A stretch of 64,000 bases of DNA from Butyrivibrio sp. INlla16 (GCF_900104155.1 NZ_FMYB01000004.1:102645-166644), one strand, 5' to 3'. Shown: positions 1 to 8,933, counted from the stretch's first letter. Made by a program: numbers and translations. Notes: a model not told the origin generated them from the sequence alone.

Positions 1-729
1 ATATGGAAAGACTTAACACTCGATGCAGGAATCCTTAAAGGCATATTCATGGTTGGTCTCCCCGCAGGAATACAGTCAGTCATCACAGCTTTTTCAAATG
101 TATTCGTTCAATCCTATATTAATCACTTCGGTTCAAGCTGCATGGCAGGCTGGAGCAGCTATAACAAGCTAGATACCTTCATAATGCTGCCCATGTCCAG
201 CGTTGCCATGGCAGCCACTACCTTTGTCAGTCAGAATATCGGCGCAGGAAAAGAGGATCGTGCAGAAAAAGGCACAAGATCCGCTATTCTCTTATCCACA
301 GGTATCACCTTTGTGATAGCTTTTCTTCTGTTTGTCTTTGCAAGACCGGCCATAAGGCTGTTTTCAGCGGATGAATCTGTAATTGAATTCGGAGCTCTTT
401 TCATTCAGACAAACGTTTTCTTCCTGATTGCCAACTGTGTAAACCACACACTGGCTGCAGCTCTTAGAGGGCGCGGCGATTCAAGAGGCCCCATGGTCAT
501 CATGATCGCAACCTTCGTAGTAATAAGACAGATTTATCTTTTTGTACTCACTCACTTCATAGTAAACGACCCGAAATGGGTTGGATTTGGTTATCCTGTG
601 GGCTGGATGTGCTGCTGCGTAATAGAGCTTATCTACTACAACATAAAATGGAAAGGAAAAGCACAAACCAGTGCCAGGCCTATCGTATTAGATTACAGCG
701 TAGATTCCAAAGAGCACAAAAAGGCATGA
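1..729 (+). CDS. MATE family efflux transporter, C-terminal part (5' end cut by window)
   Basis: Multidrug and toxin extrusion (MATE) carriers exchange Na+ or H+ for organic cations across the cytoplasmic membrane. The reading frame is open from base 1, so the ATG at 49 is internal and the gene begins outside the window. What is present is the second half of the protein: hydrophobic helices, a FVSQNIGAG-type segment and a late ALRGRGDSRGPM segment, both typical of MATE C-terminal halves. It ends with a short basic tail. The next gene is on the same strand about 80 bases downstream. Substrate cannot be predicted. A second, complete MATE gene lies at 23.6-25.0 kb on the opposite strand. Confidence 0.85.
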   Translation: MWKDLTLDAGILKGIFMVGLPAGIQSVITAFSNVFVQSYINHFGSSCMAGWSSYNKLDTFIMLPMSSVAMAATTFVSQNIGAGKEDRAEKGTRSAILLSTGITFVIAFLLFVFARPAIRLFSADESVIEFGALFIQTNVFFLIANCVNHTLAAALRGRGDSRGPMVIMIATFVVIRQIYLFVLTHFIVNDPKWVGFGYPVGWMCCCVIELIYYNIKWKGKAQTSARPIVLDYSVDSKEHKKA

Positions 730-808
730 TTTTTTGAAAAAGAACACACAAAATGACATTGTTGCCAAATGAGAGATTTGATAATATTGCTCGATGGAGG
801 TAAAAGAT

Positions 809-1495
809 ATGTTTAAAAAATTTGATAATGAAATGAAAAGACGCCTTGCCATGACTTTGGGTGGCGTACTTATAGCAGGCTTTTCAGTAGGAATGTTCCA
901 GTTTTCACTTATGGGAATGGATCCCTTTCAGGTATTTGCCCACGGAATCTGGACACAGTTGCAGCACATTTTGACAGGCGGAGCACCTAGATTTTTCACA
1001 GACTATACCAATAATCCCGTGATAGGATATGGCATCGTCTACATGGTAATCAACATGGTACTTCTTGTATTCGATTTCTTCCTTGATAAGAAAAAGATCG
1101 GAATCGCCACCTTCATCAACCTGTTCCTGCTGGGACATGTAGTTGACTGGTCACATGCCTTTTGGACAAAGCTGATTCCCAATCCTTCATTTATAGTAAA
1201 AATGCTCTTCCTTATCGTAGCGATTGTAATCATGTGCTTTGCGTCAGCTCTGTATTTTACCAGCGATCTTGGGGTATCAACCTATGATGCCATAGCACTG
1301 TCACTTTCAGAACAAAAGGGCTGGGATTTTAGAATTCTCAGAATTGCAGGAGACCTCATCTGTACAGGCCTTGGTTTTGCGATGGGTGTTCTTCCAGGAA
1401 TAGGAACAATAATCACCGCATTTTTCATGGGACCTCTCATCGAGTTTTTCAATGTTCATGTAGCAAGACCCTTAAGATACGGAAAAAATAAATAA
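809..1495 (+). CDS. YczE/YitT-like integral membrane protein
   Basis: A 228-residue membrane protein with about five hydrophobic helices (near residues 15-35, 70-95, 105-125, 130-155, 185-210). It resembles the YczE family of uncharacterised Firmicutes membrane proteins, including the conserved DLGVSTYDAIA-like segment after the fourth helix. An in-frame ATG at 794 exists, but TGGAGG at 795-800 is a Shine-Dalgarno sequence placed 8 bases before the ATG at 809, so 809 is the likely start. No function is established for the family; a transport or membrane-assembly role is only a guess. A terminator-like hairpin follows directly. Confidence 0.85.
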   Translation: MFKKFDNEMKRRLAMTLGGVLIAGFSVGMFQFSLMGMDPFQVFAHGIWTQLQHILTGGAPRFFTDYTNNPVIGYGIVYMVINMVLLVFDFFLDKKKIGIATFINLFLLGHVVDWSHAFWTKLIPNPSFIVKMLFLIVAIVIMCFASALYFTSDLGVSTYDAIALSLSEQKGWDFRILRIAGDLICTGLGFAMGVLPGIGTIITAFFMGPLIEFFNVHVARPLRYGKNK

Positions 1496-1508
1496 AAATG
1501 CACATAAT

Positions 1509-1545
1509 AAATGCCACCGCAGCTTACACCATGGTGGCATTTTTA
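1509..1545 (+). terminator. Rho-independent terminator
   Basis: An 8-bp stem, ATGCCACC (1511-1518) with GGTGGCAT (1533-1540), is followed by a run of T. It ends the plus-strand YczE-like gene. It sits between convergent genes and may also slow transcription coming from tex on the other strand, although that side lacks a clean T run. Confidence 0.8.
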
Positions 1546-1561
1546 AACATTAACGTATTTA

Positions 1562-3925
1562 TTACTTTTTAATCTTCATTGTAAGTCCGATTCTCTGCTT
1601 CTTTACATCAACCTCGATAACCTGGACATCTACGATATCTCCAACGCTTACTGCATCGAGAGGATGCTTAATGTAGCGGTCAGTGATCTGAGAGATGTGA
1701 ACAAGTCCGTCCTGGTGAACTCCTATATCCACGAAAGCTCCGAAGTCTACGATGTTTCTGACTGTACCCTTCAGGATCATTCCGGGCTTTAAGTCCTTCA
1801 TATCCATGACATCGCTTCTAAGAATAGGTGCAGGCATGCTCTCTCTGGGATCGCGTGAAGGCTTCTCAAGCTCTGAGAGGATGTCTGTCAGAGTGATCTC
1901 ACCTACGCCGAGCTCCTCTGCAAGCTTCTTCTTATCACCTACTTTCTTGAGAAGGCTTCCTGAAGCTGCAGCATTGCCGCCCTTCTGACCTGATGTTTCC
2001 TTTGCTGCAGGTTCCGGATCCTGGCTGAGACTTACCCCACCAAGAGCTGCTGCCAGCGCAGCACCCATAGCTGTATTTGTATTCTTAACAACAAACTGCT
2101 TTTCCTTCTTCTGCTTCGGCTTAGCCTGAGCCTTAGCTTCTGCCTTCTTAGCTTCAGCTTTAGCCTTAGCGCTCTTCTTCTGAGCTTCCCTTACATCCTC
2201 CATGGTGAGGCCGAGCTTATCCATAAGCTTCTCTGCTGCCTCATAGGACTCCGGATGCACGCTTGTGTCATCAAGGGCATTCTTACCGTCGTGAATACGC
2301 AAAAATCCTGCGCACTGCTCATAAGCCTTGGGTCCGAGCTTCGGAACCTTCAGAAGTTCGTCTCTGCTCTCGAATTTTCCGTTAGCCTCACGATAATCAA
2401 CGATATTCTTGGCAATAACCTTGCTGATACCTGAAATATATGTAAGGAGCGGCGCTGATGCAGTGTTAAGATCAACACCTACCTTATTAACACAGTCCTC
2501 AACCACGCCTGAAAGGGCTTCACCAAGCTTCTTCTGGTTCATATCGTGCTGATACTGGCCGACGCCGATGCTCTGGGGATCGATTTTTACAAGCTCTGCA
2601 AGAGGGTCCTGAAGACGTCTAGCGATGGAAGCCGCACTTCTCTGTCCTACATCAAACTGAGGGAACTCCTCTGTTGCAAGCTTACTTGCCGAATAAACCG
2701 AGGCGCCTGCCTCGTTTACGATTACATACTGAACGGGTTTATCAAGTTCCTTAATAAGCTCGACGATAACCTGCTCTGATTCTCTGGAAGCAGTACCATT
2801 ACCAACTGAAATAAGGTCAACGTCATACTTCTTGATGAGCTTTTTAAGTTCTGCCTTTGCTTCCTCAACCTTATTCTGAGGCGCTGTGGGATAGATAACC
2901 TTTGTATCGAGCACTTTTCCTGTAGCATCTACTATTGCAAGCTTACAGCCTGTTCTGAAAGCGGGATCCCATCCGAGAACCGTTTTTCCTGCGATAGGAG
3001 GCTGCATAAGAAGCTGTTCAAGGTTCTTGCCAAATACGCCGATGGCGCTGTCCTCTGCTTTTTCCGTGAGCTCATTTCTGATATCGCGCTCAATAGCGGG
3101 AGCGATAAGTCTGTCATAGGAATCCTTACAAACGGCCTGAAGTACGGGAGTTGTCTCGGGATTTTCCTTTGTTATTGTCTTCTTTTCAAGGAAACGAAGG
3201 ATCTGCTCCTCAGGAGCTGTGATCTTAACTGTGAGGAACTTCTCTGCCTCACCTCGGTTAAGTGCGAGCACTCTGTGTCCGAGGATCTTATTAACCGGCT
3301 CCTCGAAGTTGTAATACATCTCGTAGACGCTCTCTGCCTTCTCGTCCTTGGCATTGGAGGTTACGAAGCCCTGATTCCAGGTCTCCTCACGGATATAGGT
3401 ACGATAATCGGCATTATCGGAAATCTCCTCGGCAATGATATCCATAGCACCCTGGATTGCTTCCTGTATATTCTTAACTTCTTTTTCGGCATTTACATAA
3501 GGAGTTGCCTCCTCAACAAGGCTCTTAGTAGTCTCCTGAACCCTGATAATGTCTGCAAGACCGTCAAGTCCCTTCTCCTTAGCCACAGAGGCTCTGGTCT
3601 TTCTCTTCGGTCTGTATGGTCTGTATAAGTCTTCAACGGCTACCATGGTCTCAGCAGCAATAATCTTAGCTTTAAGCTCATCAGTAAGCTTACCCTGCTC
3701 CTCAATGCTTGAAATAACCTGCTCTTTTTTCTCCTCGAGACCTCTTAAATATGTAAGTCTCTCACCAAGGGTACGCAGCTGTTCATCGTTAAGTGAACCT
3801 GTTACTTCCTTACGGTATCTGGAGATAAAAGGAATGGTATTGCCCTCGTCAATCAGCTTTACCGCTGCTTCCACCTGCCATTTCTGTACATTAAGTTCTT
3901 CTGTTATTTTCTGTAAAATGTCCAT
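1562..3925 (-). CDS. tex: Tex family S1 RNA-binding protein
   Basis: Tex proteins are conserved bacterial nucleic-acid-binding factors linked to transcription and RNA processing. Visible domains in order: helical Tex N-terminal region, a YqgF/RNase H-like domain starting at LGWDPAFRTGCK, helix-hairpin-helix segments (SGISKVIAKNIVDYREANG and KVPKLGPKAYEQC), and a C-terminal S1 domain (GTVRNIVDFGAFVDIGVHQD). The start is placed at MDILQKITEEL (787 residues) because an AAGGAG sequence lies 14 bases upstream; a longer frame begins 19 codons earlier without a ribosome site. Unusually, about 90 Ala/Lys-rich, low-complexity residues separate the HhH and S1 domains. The gene stands alone and converges with the YczE-like gene. 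Confidence 0.93.
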   Translation of the reverse strand: MDILQKITEELNVQKWQVEAAVKLIDEGNTIPFISRYRKEVTGSLNDEQLRTLGERLTYLRGLEEKKEQVISSIEEQGKLTDELKAKIIAAETMVAVEDLYRPYRPKRKTRASVAKEKGLDGLADIIRVQETTKSLVEEATPYVNAEKEVKNIQEAIQGAMDIIAEEISDNADYRTYIREETWNQGFVTSNAKDEKAESVYEMYYNFEEPVNKILGHRVLALNRGEAEKFLTVKITAPEEQILRFLEKKTITKENPETTPVLQAVCKDSYDRLIAPAIERDIRNELTEKAEDSAIGVFGKNLEQLLMQPPIAGKTVLGWDPAFRTGCKLAIVDATGKVLDTKVIYPTAPQNKVEEAKAELKKLIKKYDVDLISVGNGTASRESEQVIVELIKELDKPVQYVIVNEAGASVYSASKLATEEFPQFDVGQRSAASIARRLQDPLAELVKIDPQSIGVGQYQHDMNQKKLGEALSGVVEDCVNKVGVDLNTASAPLLTYISGISKVIAKNIVDYREANGKFESRDELLKVPKLGPKAYEQCAGFLRIHDGKNALDDTSVHPESYEAAEKLMDKLGLTMEDVREAQKKSAKAKAEAKKAEAKAQAKPKQKKEKQFVVKNTNTAMGAALAAALGGVSLSQDPEPAAKETSGQKGGNAAASGSLLKKVGDKKKLAEELGVGEITLTDILSELEKPSRDPRESMPAPILRSDVMDMKDLKPGMILKGTVRNIVDFGAFVDIGVHQDGLVHISQITDRYIKHPLDAVSVGDIVDVQVIEVDVKKQRIGLTMKIKK

Positions 3926-4116
3926 TTTTGCCTGTTTTACTCCTTGTACGATAATAAAATGCTTCCTCAAAACAAAGGTCACTCGTTTATTTTACTATGT
4001 CAAAGCGAACTTTTCCAATCGAATTTCACCTGCAGGACCTGGCAGTCCACACGCAGTAATTTTACCAATTTTTAATACACTTCTCGGGCTTTTTGCGGTA
4101 CAATTAAGTTGAAGTA

Positions 4117-4191
4117 TTGTCATCTTTTGGTGACAAAGGAGGAGTTCACAGATTCCTTTTCTGCATACGAATCTGTGAAAATTAAGAAATG
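4117..4191 (+). promoter_or_regulatory. Structured 5' leader with hairpin between SD and start codon
   Basis: Three elements precede the ATG at 4189. Hairpin I pairs TTGTCA (4117-4122) with TGACAA (4131-4136). A near-perfect Shine-Dalgarno, AAAGGAGGAG, covers 4135-4144. Hairpin II pairs TTCACAGATTC (4145-4155) with GAATCTGTGAA (4169-4179): 11 perfect base pairs with a 13-base loop. The SD is 44 bases from the ATG linearly, but only 9 bases when hairpin II is folded. TAA at 4183-4185 closes the frame just upstream, so no earlier start is possible. This suggests that hairpin II brings the SD to the start codon. Confidence 0.65.
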
Positions 4192-4596
4192 ACTGAGAGT
4201 TATGAGTATAATCAGACCCACAACCCTCTTAATCCAAGGGTTTCATTTGCTACTGTGGCATCCATACTGGGTCTGATCTCAATCGCGCTTATACTAAGCG
4301 TGTATTTCTCCATAATACTTGGAGGAATTGCAATTACAATGGCTTTCCTGTCCAGAGAACAGAACGGGAAGCTCTACCCGCAGGCCAAAAGGGGAATTAT
4401 TTTTGGTCTTATCGGGCTCATCGGGGGATACGCACTTATGGTTACCTCCTTCGTGACGGTATTTACCGATCCCGAAGCACACAGGATGGTTAATCAGTAC
4501 TCGCAGGCTATCAGCGGCGAGAGCTTTGACGACATGGTCAAGGAAATCACTGATAATCTCGGCATCAGTATCGACCTTCCTGTAGAAAGTCAGTAG
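4189..4596 (+). CDS. Small DUF4190-like membrane protein
   Basis: 135 residues with two strong hydrophobic helices (about 22-50 and 65-92), a short basic loop between them (SREQNGKLYPQAKRG) and an acidic C-terminal tail. The layout resembles the DUF4190-type small membrane proteins common in Lachnospiraceae, with no known biochemical role. It heads a three-gene plus-strand cluster with the HExxH/CxxC protein and the DUF975 protein; the gap to the next gene is 11 bases. Its translation start depends on an unusual structured leader. The identity is tentative but the frame, start and spacing look real. Confidence 0.7.
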   Translation: MTESYEYNQTHNPLNPRVSFATVASILGLISIALILSVYFSIILGGIAITMAFLSREQNGKLYPQAKRGIIFGLIGLIGGYALMVTSFVTVFTDPEAHRMVNQYSQAISGESFDDMVKEITDNLGISIDLPVESQ

Positions 4597-4607
4597 AGGG
4601 TGTGCTT

Positions 4608-5147
4608 ATGAGCGGAATAAGTGGTATCGGATTTAACAGTTCTTATGCATCAGGATTTTTCGGCCCTGCTTTTAACAGCAGCACCGGGACAGCTTCAGAA
4701 GCTGCTGCGGGAGCCCTTCAGGGCGAAACGAAAGTCACACTTAATCCCGGCGAATCCGTCGAGAAGAAGCCCGGTATGCGTTCTTCGCCGGCTGAATGTG
4801 AGACTTGTAAGAACCGCAAGTATATTGACGGTTCCGATGAAAATGTTTCCTTTAAGAGTGCTGCACATATTTCACCTGAAGCAGCACCTTCCAGAGTGCG
4901 CGGTCACGAGCAGGAGCACGTAGCCAACGCGTATAAAAAGGCCGCCCAGGGCGACGGCAAAGTACTTCAGGCTTCTGTCAAAATTCAGACAGCAGTCTGC
5001 CCCGAGTGTGGACGAACCTATGTATCAGGTGGACTTACCACAACTCAGATAATGTATAAAAATGAGGATAATCCCTATCAGAAAAACCGCAAATCAGCCG
5101 ATGCAGCCAGTGGTCTTATCGGTTCGAGCTTTGATGCGGCAGTATAG
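4608..5147 (+). CDS. Putative metalloprotease-like protein, HExxH with two CxxC pairs (SprA-related)
   Basis: A 179-residue soluble protein without signal peptide. After a Gly/Ser/Ala-rich N-terminus it has CETC (C64, C67), then RVRGHEQEHVANAY with an HExxH motif (H100, E101, H104), then CPEC (C131, C134). The segment RVRxHEQxH followed by a Tyr/Val-Gly-Gly stretch resembles the SprA-related family. The two CxxC pairs probably bind a metal, making this a two-metal protein if HExxH is also occupied. AGAGGG sits 7 bases before the ATG at 4608; a GTG two codons earlier is less likely. Enzymatic activity is not demonstrated for close relatives that I know of. Confidence 0.7.
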   Translation: MSGISGIGFNSSYASGFFGPAFNSSTGTASEAAAGALQGETKVTLNPGESVEKKPGMRSSPAECETCKNRKYIDGSDENVSFKSAAHISPEAAPSRVRGHEQEHVANAYKKAAQGDGKVLQASVKIQTAVCPECGRTYVSGGLTTTQIMYKNEDNPYQKNRKSADAASGLIGSSFDAAV

Positions 5148-5160
5148 GGTCAAATGACAA

Positions 5161-5910
5161 ATGAGACAGACAAAAAACACTAAAACATTGAAAGCCATTG
5201 CAAGAGAAAGGCTTCTTGGTAAATACGGAACGACAATAGCTGCAGTTGTACTCTACAGGTTCATAGCCTTCTTAATGATAAATATCATTACCGCAGCAAT
5301 TATTCCAACTAATCTAATCACATACTTTGCCTACTTCGGGTCTACCATACTGGTGAACCTTTTTCTCGGTGTGTTCGACTCCGGACTGGCTTATCTTTTT
5401 ATGAACGTCGTCTATGCGCAATCGGTTTCCATGTCGGATTTATTCCACGGATTTAAAAATCATCCTGACAAGGCGATTCTTCTTCATGTTCCGATTGCTG
5501 TAGCGAATACACTCACCATCATTCCGCTGCAGGTTCTGATGGCGATGCTGGTTAAAAACAATAACAGCGCAGTTTCTATCGATCCCAGATACATAATGTT
5601 TGCACTGCTTATATCTGTGGTGATGACAATCGCCAATATTTATATTCGTCTCATGTTTTCGCAGTCTTATTATATCCTTCAGGATTTCCCGGAAAAGAGA
5701 ACCTCGGATATCTTAAAAGCCAGCATGAGGCTTATGAAAGGAAGTAAATTCAGACTCCTTTTACTATATCTGAGTTTCATCCCTCTCGCACTCATCGGAG
5801 TACTTGCATGTTTCATCCCGCTACTATGGGTCGGAGTTTACAACTCGGCATCAATTGCCGCTTTCTATCAGGATCTGATAGCTTCCAAGAACCAAAATAC
5901 CGACGTCTGA
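5161..5910 (+). CDS. DUF975 family integral membrane protein
   Basis: A 249-residue polytopic protein with the DUF975 pattern: an N-terminal basic LKAIARERLLGKYG segment, hydrophobic helices through residues 25-75 and 100-175, the segment SMRLMKGSKFRLLLLYLSF, and a C-terminal WVGVYNSASIAAFYQDL signature. The family is widespread in Clostridia and has no known function. It follows the HExxH gene by 13 bases; the ribosome site is poor, so translation may be coupled to the upstream gene. The adjacent weak hairpin could end the cluster. Confidence 0.85.
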   Translation: MRQTKNTKTLKAIARERLLGKYGTTIAAVVLYRFIAFLMINIITAAIIPTNLITYFAYFGSTILVNLFLGVFDSGLAYLFMNVVYAQSVSMSDLFHGFKNHPDKAILLHVPIAVANTLTIIPLQVLMAMLVKNNNSAVSIDPRYIMFALLISVVMTIANIYIRLMFSQSYYILQDFPEKRTSDILKASMRLMKGSKFRLLLLYLSFIPLALIGVLACFIPLLWVGVYNSASIAAFYQDLIASKNQNTDV

Positions 5911-5925
5911 ACACGAACTTAATGC

Positions 5926-5966
5926 GCCATCCATTTTTAATAATCGGATGGCCTTAATATTTTTTT
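5926..5966 (+). terminator. Probable weak terminator
   Basis: GCCATCC (5926-5932) pairs with GGATGGC (5946-5952), and a T run occupies 5960-5966. The 7-base gap between stem and T run makes this weaker than a canonical terminator. The glycosidase start follows closely, so partial read-through is likely. Confidence 0.5.
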
Positions 5967-5978
5967 AGGGGAAAAGTT

Positions 5979-7901
5979 ATGAAAATGGATCTGCTCAATG
6001 CAATTAAGGCAATAGATAAAACTCATGAGGATGACGTGCTCCACAGGCTTACCACTGTTTGGGGAGACAATCTGGACAAGGATCATGTCCTCACGGAATA
6101 TCCCCGTCCGCAGTTCAAGAGAAACAGTTATATCAATCTTAACGGACTCTGGGAGTATGCTTTCTCAAAGAGTAATGTACACCCAAAAGAGATGGACGGA
6201 CAGATTCTCGTTCCCTTTTCTCCCGAATCAATCCTTTCGGGAGTAGAGAGACAATTGCAGCCTGATGAATATCTTTGGTATAAAAAGGAACTTTCAGGAA
6301 TTACTCTTCCCGAAGAAAAATCCAGAGTTCTTCTTCATTTTGGTGCAATCGACCAAAGAGCTATCGCATTTATAAACGGAACTCCCGTCGGCGCCCACAA
6401 TGGAGGATATCTTCCTTTCACCGTTGATATCACAGATGCTCTGAATTCATCGGAGTCCGGACTTGCAGGAACACTGACTGTCTGCGTCCAGGATGACAGC
6501 GACACCTCTTATCACAGCAGAGGTAAGCAGACTTTAAAGCGCGGAGGTATGTATTACACTGCGCAGAGCGGAATCTGGCAACCGGTTTGGATGGAGATTG
6601 TTCCGGAAACTCACATCACCTCCTACAGAATCGTTCCCGACAGAGACCTCGACATGATCTACATAACCATGCATACAAACGGCGAGTGCCCTGTCTCTTT
6701 AAAAATATATGACTCAGAGGGGCAGATCCTTATCGCAGAAAATGAGGGCGACACTGTTCACAGAAGTGATAAGACTAGGGACCGCTTTGAGCCCGAGGAT
6801 TTTTACGGTTCAATTACCCATTCCTCCGACGAGCTCAGCACCTACTCACCCGACATCGAAGGAAAAGGCGCTTCGACTTATGTTTATTCCTGTAAAATTG
6901 CGATGCCAAAGCCTCACCTTTGGAGTCCCGAGGATCCCTATCTCTATCAGATTCAGTTAACTGCAGGAAGCGATACCGCCTGGAGTTATTTCGGAATGCG
7001 CTCCTTTACAAGGCAGCTTGATGCTGAAGGACATCCCCTCTTTTTCCTGAATGGAGAGCCCTATTTCCTTAACGGCGTCCTCGATCAGGGTTACTGGCCC
7101 GACGGATTATATACTGCGCCGAGCGATGAAGCACTCATTTTTGATATAGAAGAGATGAAATCCCTTGGCTTCAACATGCTAAGGAAACATATAAAAGTTG
7201 AAGCAGCAAGGTGGTACTATCACTGCGACAGGCTCGGAATGATCGTCTGGCAGGACATGGTAAGCGGAGGTTCTTCCTATGCAAAGCCCGTAGTGAGCTA
7301 TCTTCCCACTCTGTTCCCCGGCGTGTTCGGACACATGCCTGACGGTCCCACAAACTATCACATGTTTTCAAGAGGCTCCGCAGAGGGCCGAAAGGAATGG
7401 ACTGAGGAGATGGAGGAAACAATCCAGCATCTGATCAACGTTCCGAGTATCTCAGTCTGGGTTCTCTTCAACGAGGGCTGGGGACAGTTCAATGCTTCCG
7501 CCGCTACTATCCAGGCAAGGCAGTTTGCCGACAACAGACTTATCGATCAGGCAAGCGGCTGGTTCGATGAAAACGGCGGTGATTTCAGAAGTGTACATAA
7601 TTACTTCAGACCTCTTGATGTCATAGCAGACAAAAAACACCGCGCCTTTGTCATCTCCGAATACGGCGGTTACACCTGCTATGTAGAGGGACACAGCAGC
7701 GTAGACAGAATCTATGGCTACAAAAGGTTCGATACCGTGGCCGATTTCAAAGCTGCCTTTAACACTCTTATGAATGAAACCATAGAGAATCTTAAGAAGA
7801 AAGGCCTTGCCGGTGCGGTTTACACGCAGCTCTCCGACGTTGAGGAAGAAGTAAATGGCATCATGACCTACGACAGAAGACACAACAAACTGAAGATGTG
7901 A
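5979..7901 (+). CDS. Glycoside hydrolase family 2 (beta-galactosidase/beta-glucuronidase type)
   Basis: A 640-residue cytoplasmic-type GH2 enzyme. It has an N-terminal jelly-roll sugar-binding domain (YPRPQFKRNSYINLNGLWEY, about residues 40-210), an immunoglobulin-like domain (to about 340) and a TIM-barrel catalytic domain. The probable acid/base is E499 in FNEGWGQF and the nucleophile E561 in SEYGGY. No signal peptide is seen, so the substrate is probably an imported oligosaccharide. AGGGG lies 7 bases before the ATG. The exact specificity (galactoside, glucuronide, mannoside) cannot be read from sequence alone, because GH2 covers all of these. It is followed by the carbamate kinase gene, with no transporter nearby. 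Confidence 0.88.
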   Translation: MKMDLLNAIKAIDKTHEDDVLHRLTTVWGDNLDKDHVLTEYPRPQFKRNSYINLNGLWEYAFSKSNVHPKEMDGQILVPFSPESILSGVERQLQPDEYLWYKKELSGITLPEEKSRVLLHFGAIDQRAIAFINGTPVGAHNGGYLPFTVDITDALNSSESGLAGTLTVCVQDDSDTSYHSRGKQTLKRGGMYYTAQSGIWQPVWMEIVPETHITSYRIVPDRDLDMIYITMHTNGECPVSLKIYDSEGQILIAENEGDTVHRSDKTRDRFEPEDFYGSITHSSDELSTYSPDIEGKGASTYVYSCKIAMPKPHLWSPEDPYLYQIQLTAGSDTAWSYFGMRSFTRQLDAEGHPLFFLNGEPYFLNGVLDQGYWPDGLYTAPSDEALIFDIEEMKSLGFNMLRKHIKVEAARWYYHCDRLGMIVWQDMVSGGSSYAKPVVSYLPTLFPGVFGHMPDGPTNYHMFSRGSAEGRKEWTEEMEETIQHLINVPSISVWVLFNEGWGQFNASAATIQARQFADNRLIDQASGWFDENGGDFRSVHNYFRPLDVIADKKHRAFVISEYGGYTCYVEGHSSVDRIYGYKRFDTVADFKAAFNTLMNETIENLKKKGLAGAVYTQLSDVEEEVNGIMTYDRRHNKLKM

Positions 7902-7992
7902 AAATACTTGAAAAATGCATAATTACCAAGTATCTCGCAGTCTATTTTTATGATACAATCTATAAAACAGATTTTTACGGAGGAGCAACGCT

Positions 7993-8928
7993 ATGGAAAA
8001 CAAGAAGGCAGTGGTATCACTGGGACACGAAGCTCTTGGCTATACCACCATGGAGCAGAAGGAAGCCGTTCAGGTTACTGCGAAAGCACTCGCAGATCTC
8101 GCCTGTGCAGGATATCAGTTAACCATCACACACAGTAACGGACCTCAGGTCAGCATGATTCACAAAGCAATGACCGAGCTGCGCCGAATCTATATCGACT
8201 ATACTCCCGCTCCCATGAGCGTCTGCAGCGCAATGAGCCAGGGTTATGTCGGCTACGATCTTCAGAATTCGCTTAAGAGTGAGCTCACAAGCCGCGGTGT
8301 TTCAACCCCTGTAAGCACAATCCTCACACAGGTTACGGTTGATCCCTACGATGAAGCCTTCTATTCTCCGACCAAGGTTATCGGAAGATATATGTCAAAA
8401 GAGGACGCCGATAACGAAGTTAAAAAAGGGAACTTCGTTCAGGAAGTTCCGGGAAAAGGTTATCTTCGTATAGTTGCTGCTCCCAAGCCGATAGATATTG
8501 TTGAGATCGATGCCATCCGCACACTCTCTGATGCCGGTCAGATCGTTATCGCCTGCGGCGGCGGCGGAATCCCGGTTATCGAACAGGGTCATGTATTAAA
8601 GGGTGCCTCAGCTGTTATTGAGAAGGATGCCATCGCCGGAAAACTGGCTTCAGACCTTAATGCGGACAGACTTATCATCCTGACCTCCGTTCCCTATGTA
8701 TACACCGATTTCGGTAAGGACACTCAGGCTCCCATCGAGCGCATGAATGTCTCCGCAGCCGAACAGTACATCAGAGAAGGTCAGTTCGGGGCTACCGATA
8801 TGCTTCCCAAGATTGAAGCAGCAATAGAATTCCTTAAAAACAATCCTTCAGGCAGCGTCCTTATCACCTCTCTCGCAGAGGTTTCCGACGCCCTCAAGGG
8901 TAAAGCCGGCACCTTCATCACAGCCTAA
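7993..8928 (+). CDS. arcC: Carbamate kinase family protein with altered N-terminal motif
   Basis: Carbamate kinase converts ADP and carbamoyl phosphate to ATP and carbamate, usually the last step of arginine or purine-derived fermentation. The 311-residue length, HSNGPQV, KVIGRYMSKEDAD, YLRIVAAPKP, ACGGGGIPV and VIEKDAIAGKLASDL segments all match the family. The usual N-terminal GGNAL motif is replaced by GHEAL, and GSMLPK-like near the end reads ATDMLPK. No arginine deiminase or ornithine carbamoyltransferase gene lies nearby, so the pathway is unclear. GGAGG is 9 bases before the ATG. It could be a functional divergent kinase or a paralogue with another role. Confidence 0.85.
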   Translation: MENKKAVVSLGHEALGYTTMEQKEAVQVTAKALADLACAGYQLTITHSNGPQVSMIHKAMTELRRIYIDYTPAPMSVCSAMSQGYVGYDLQNSLKSELTSRGVSTPVSTILTQVTVDPYDEAFYSPTKVIGRYMSKEDADNEVKKGNFVQEVPGKGYLRIVAAPKPIDIVEIDAIRTLSDAGQIVIACGGGGIPVIEQGHVLKGASAVIEKDAIAGKLASDLNADRLIILTSVPYVYTDFGKDTQAPIERMNVSAAEQYIREGQFGATDMLPKIEAAIEFLKNNPSGSVLITSLAEVSDALKGKAGTFITA

Positions 8929-8933
8929 CGATG

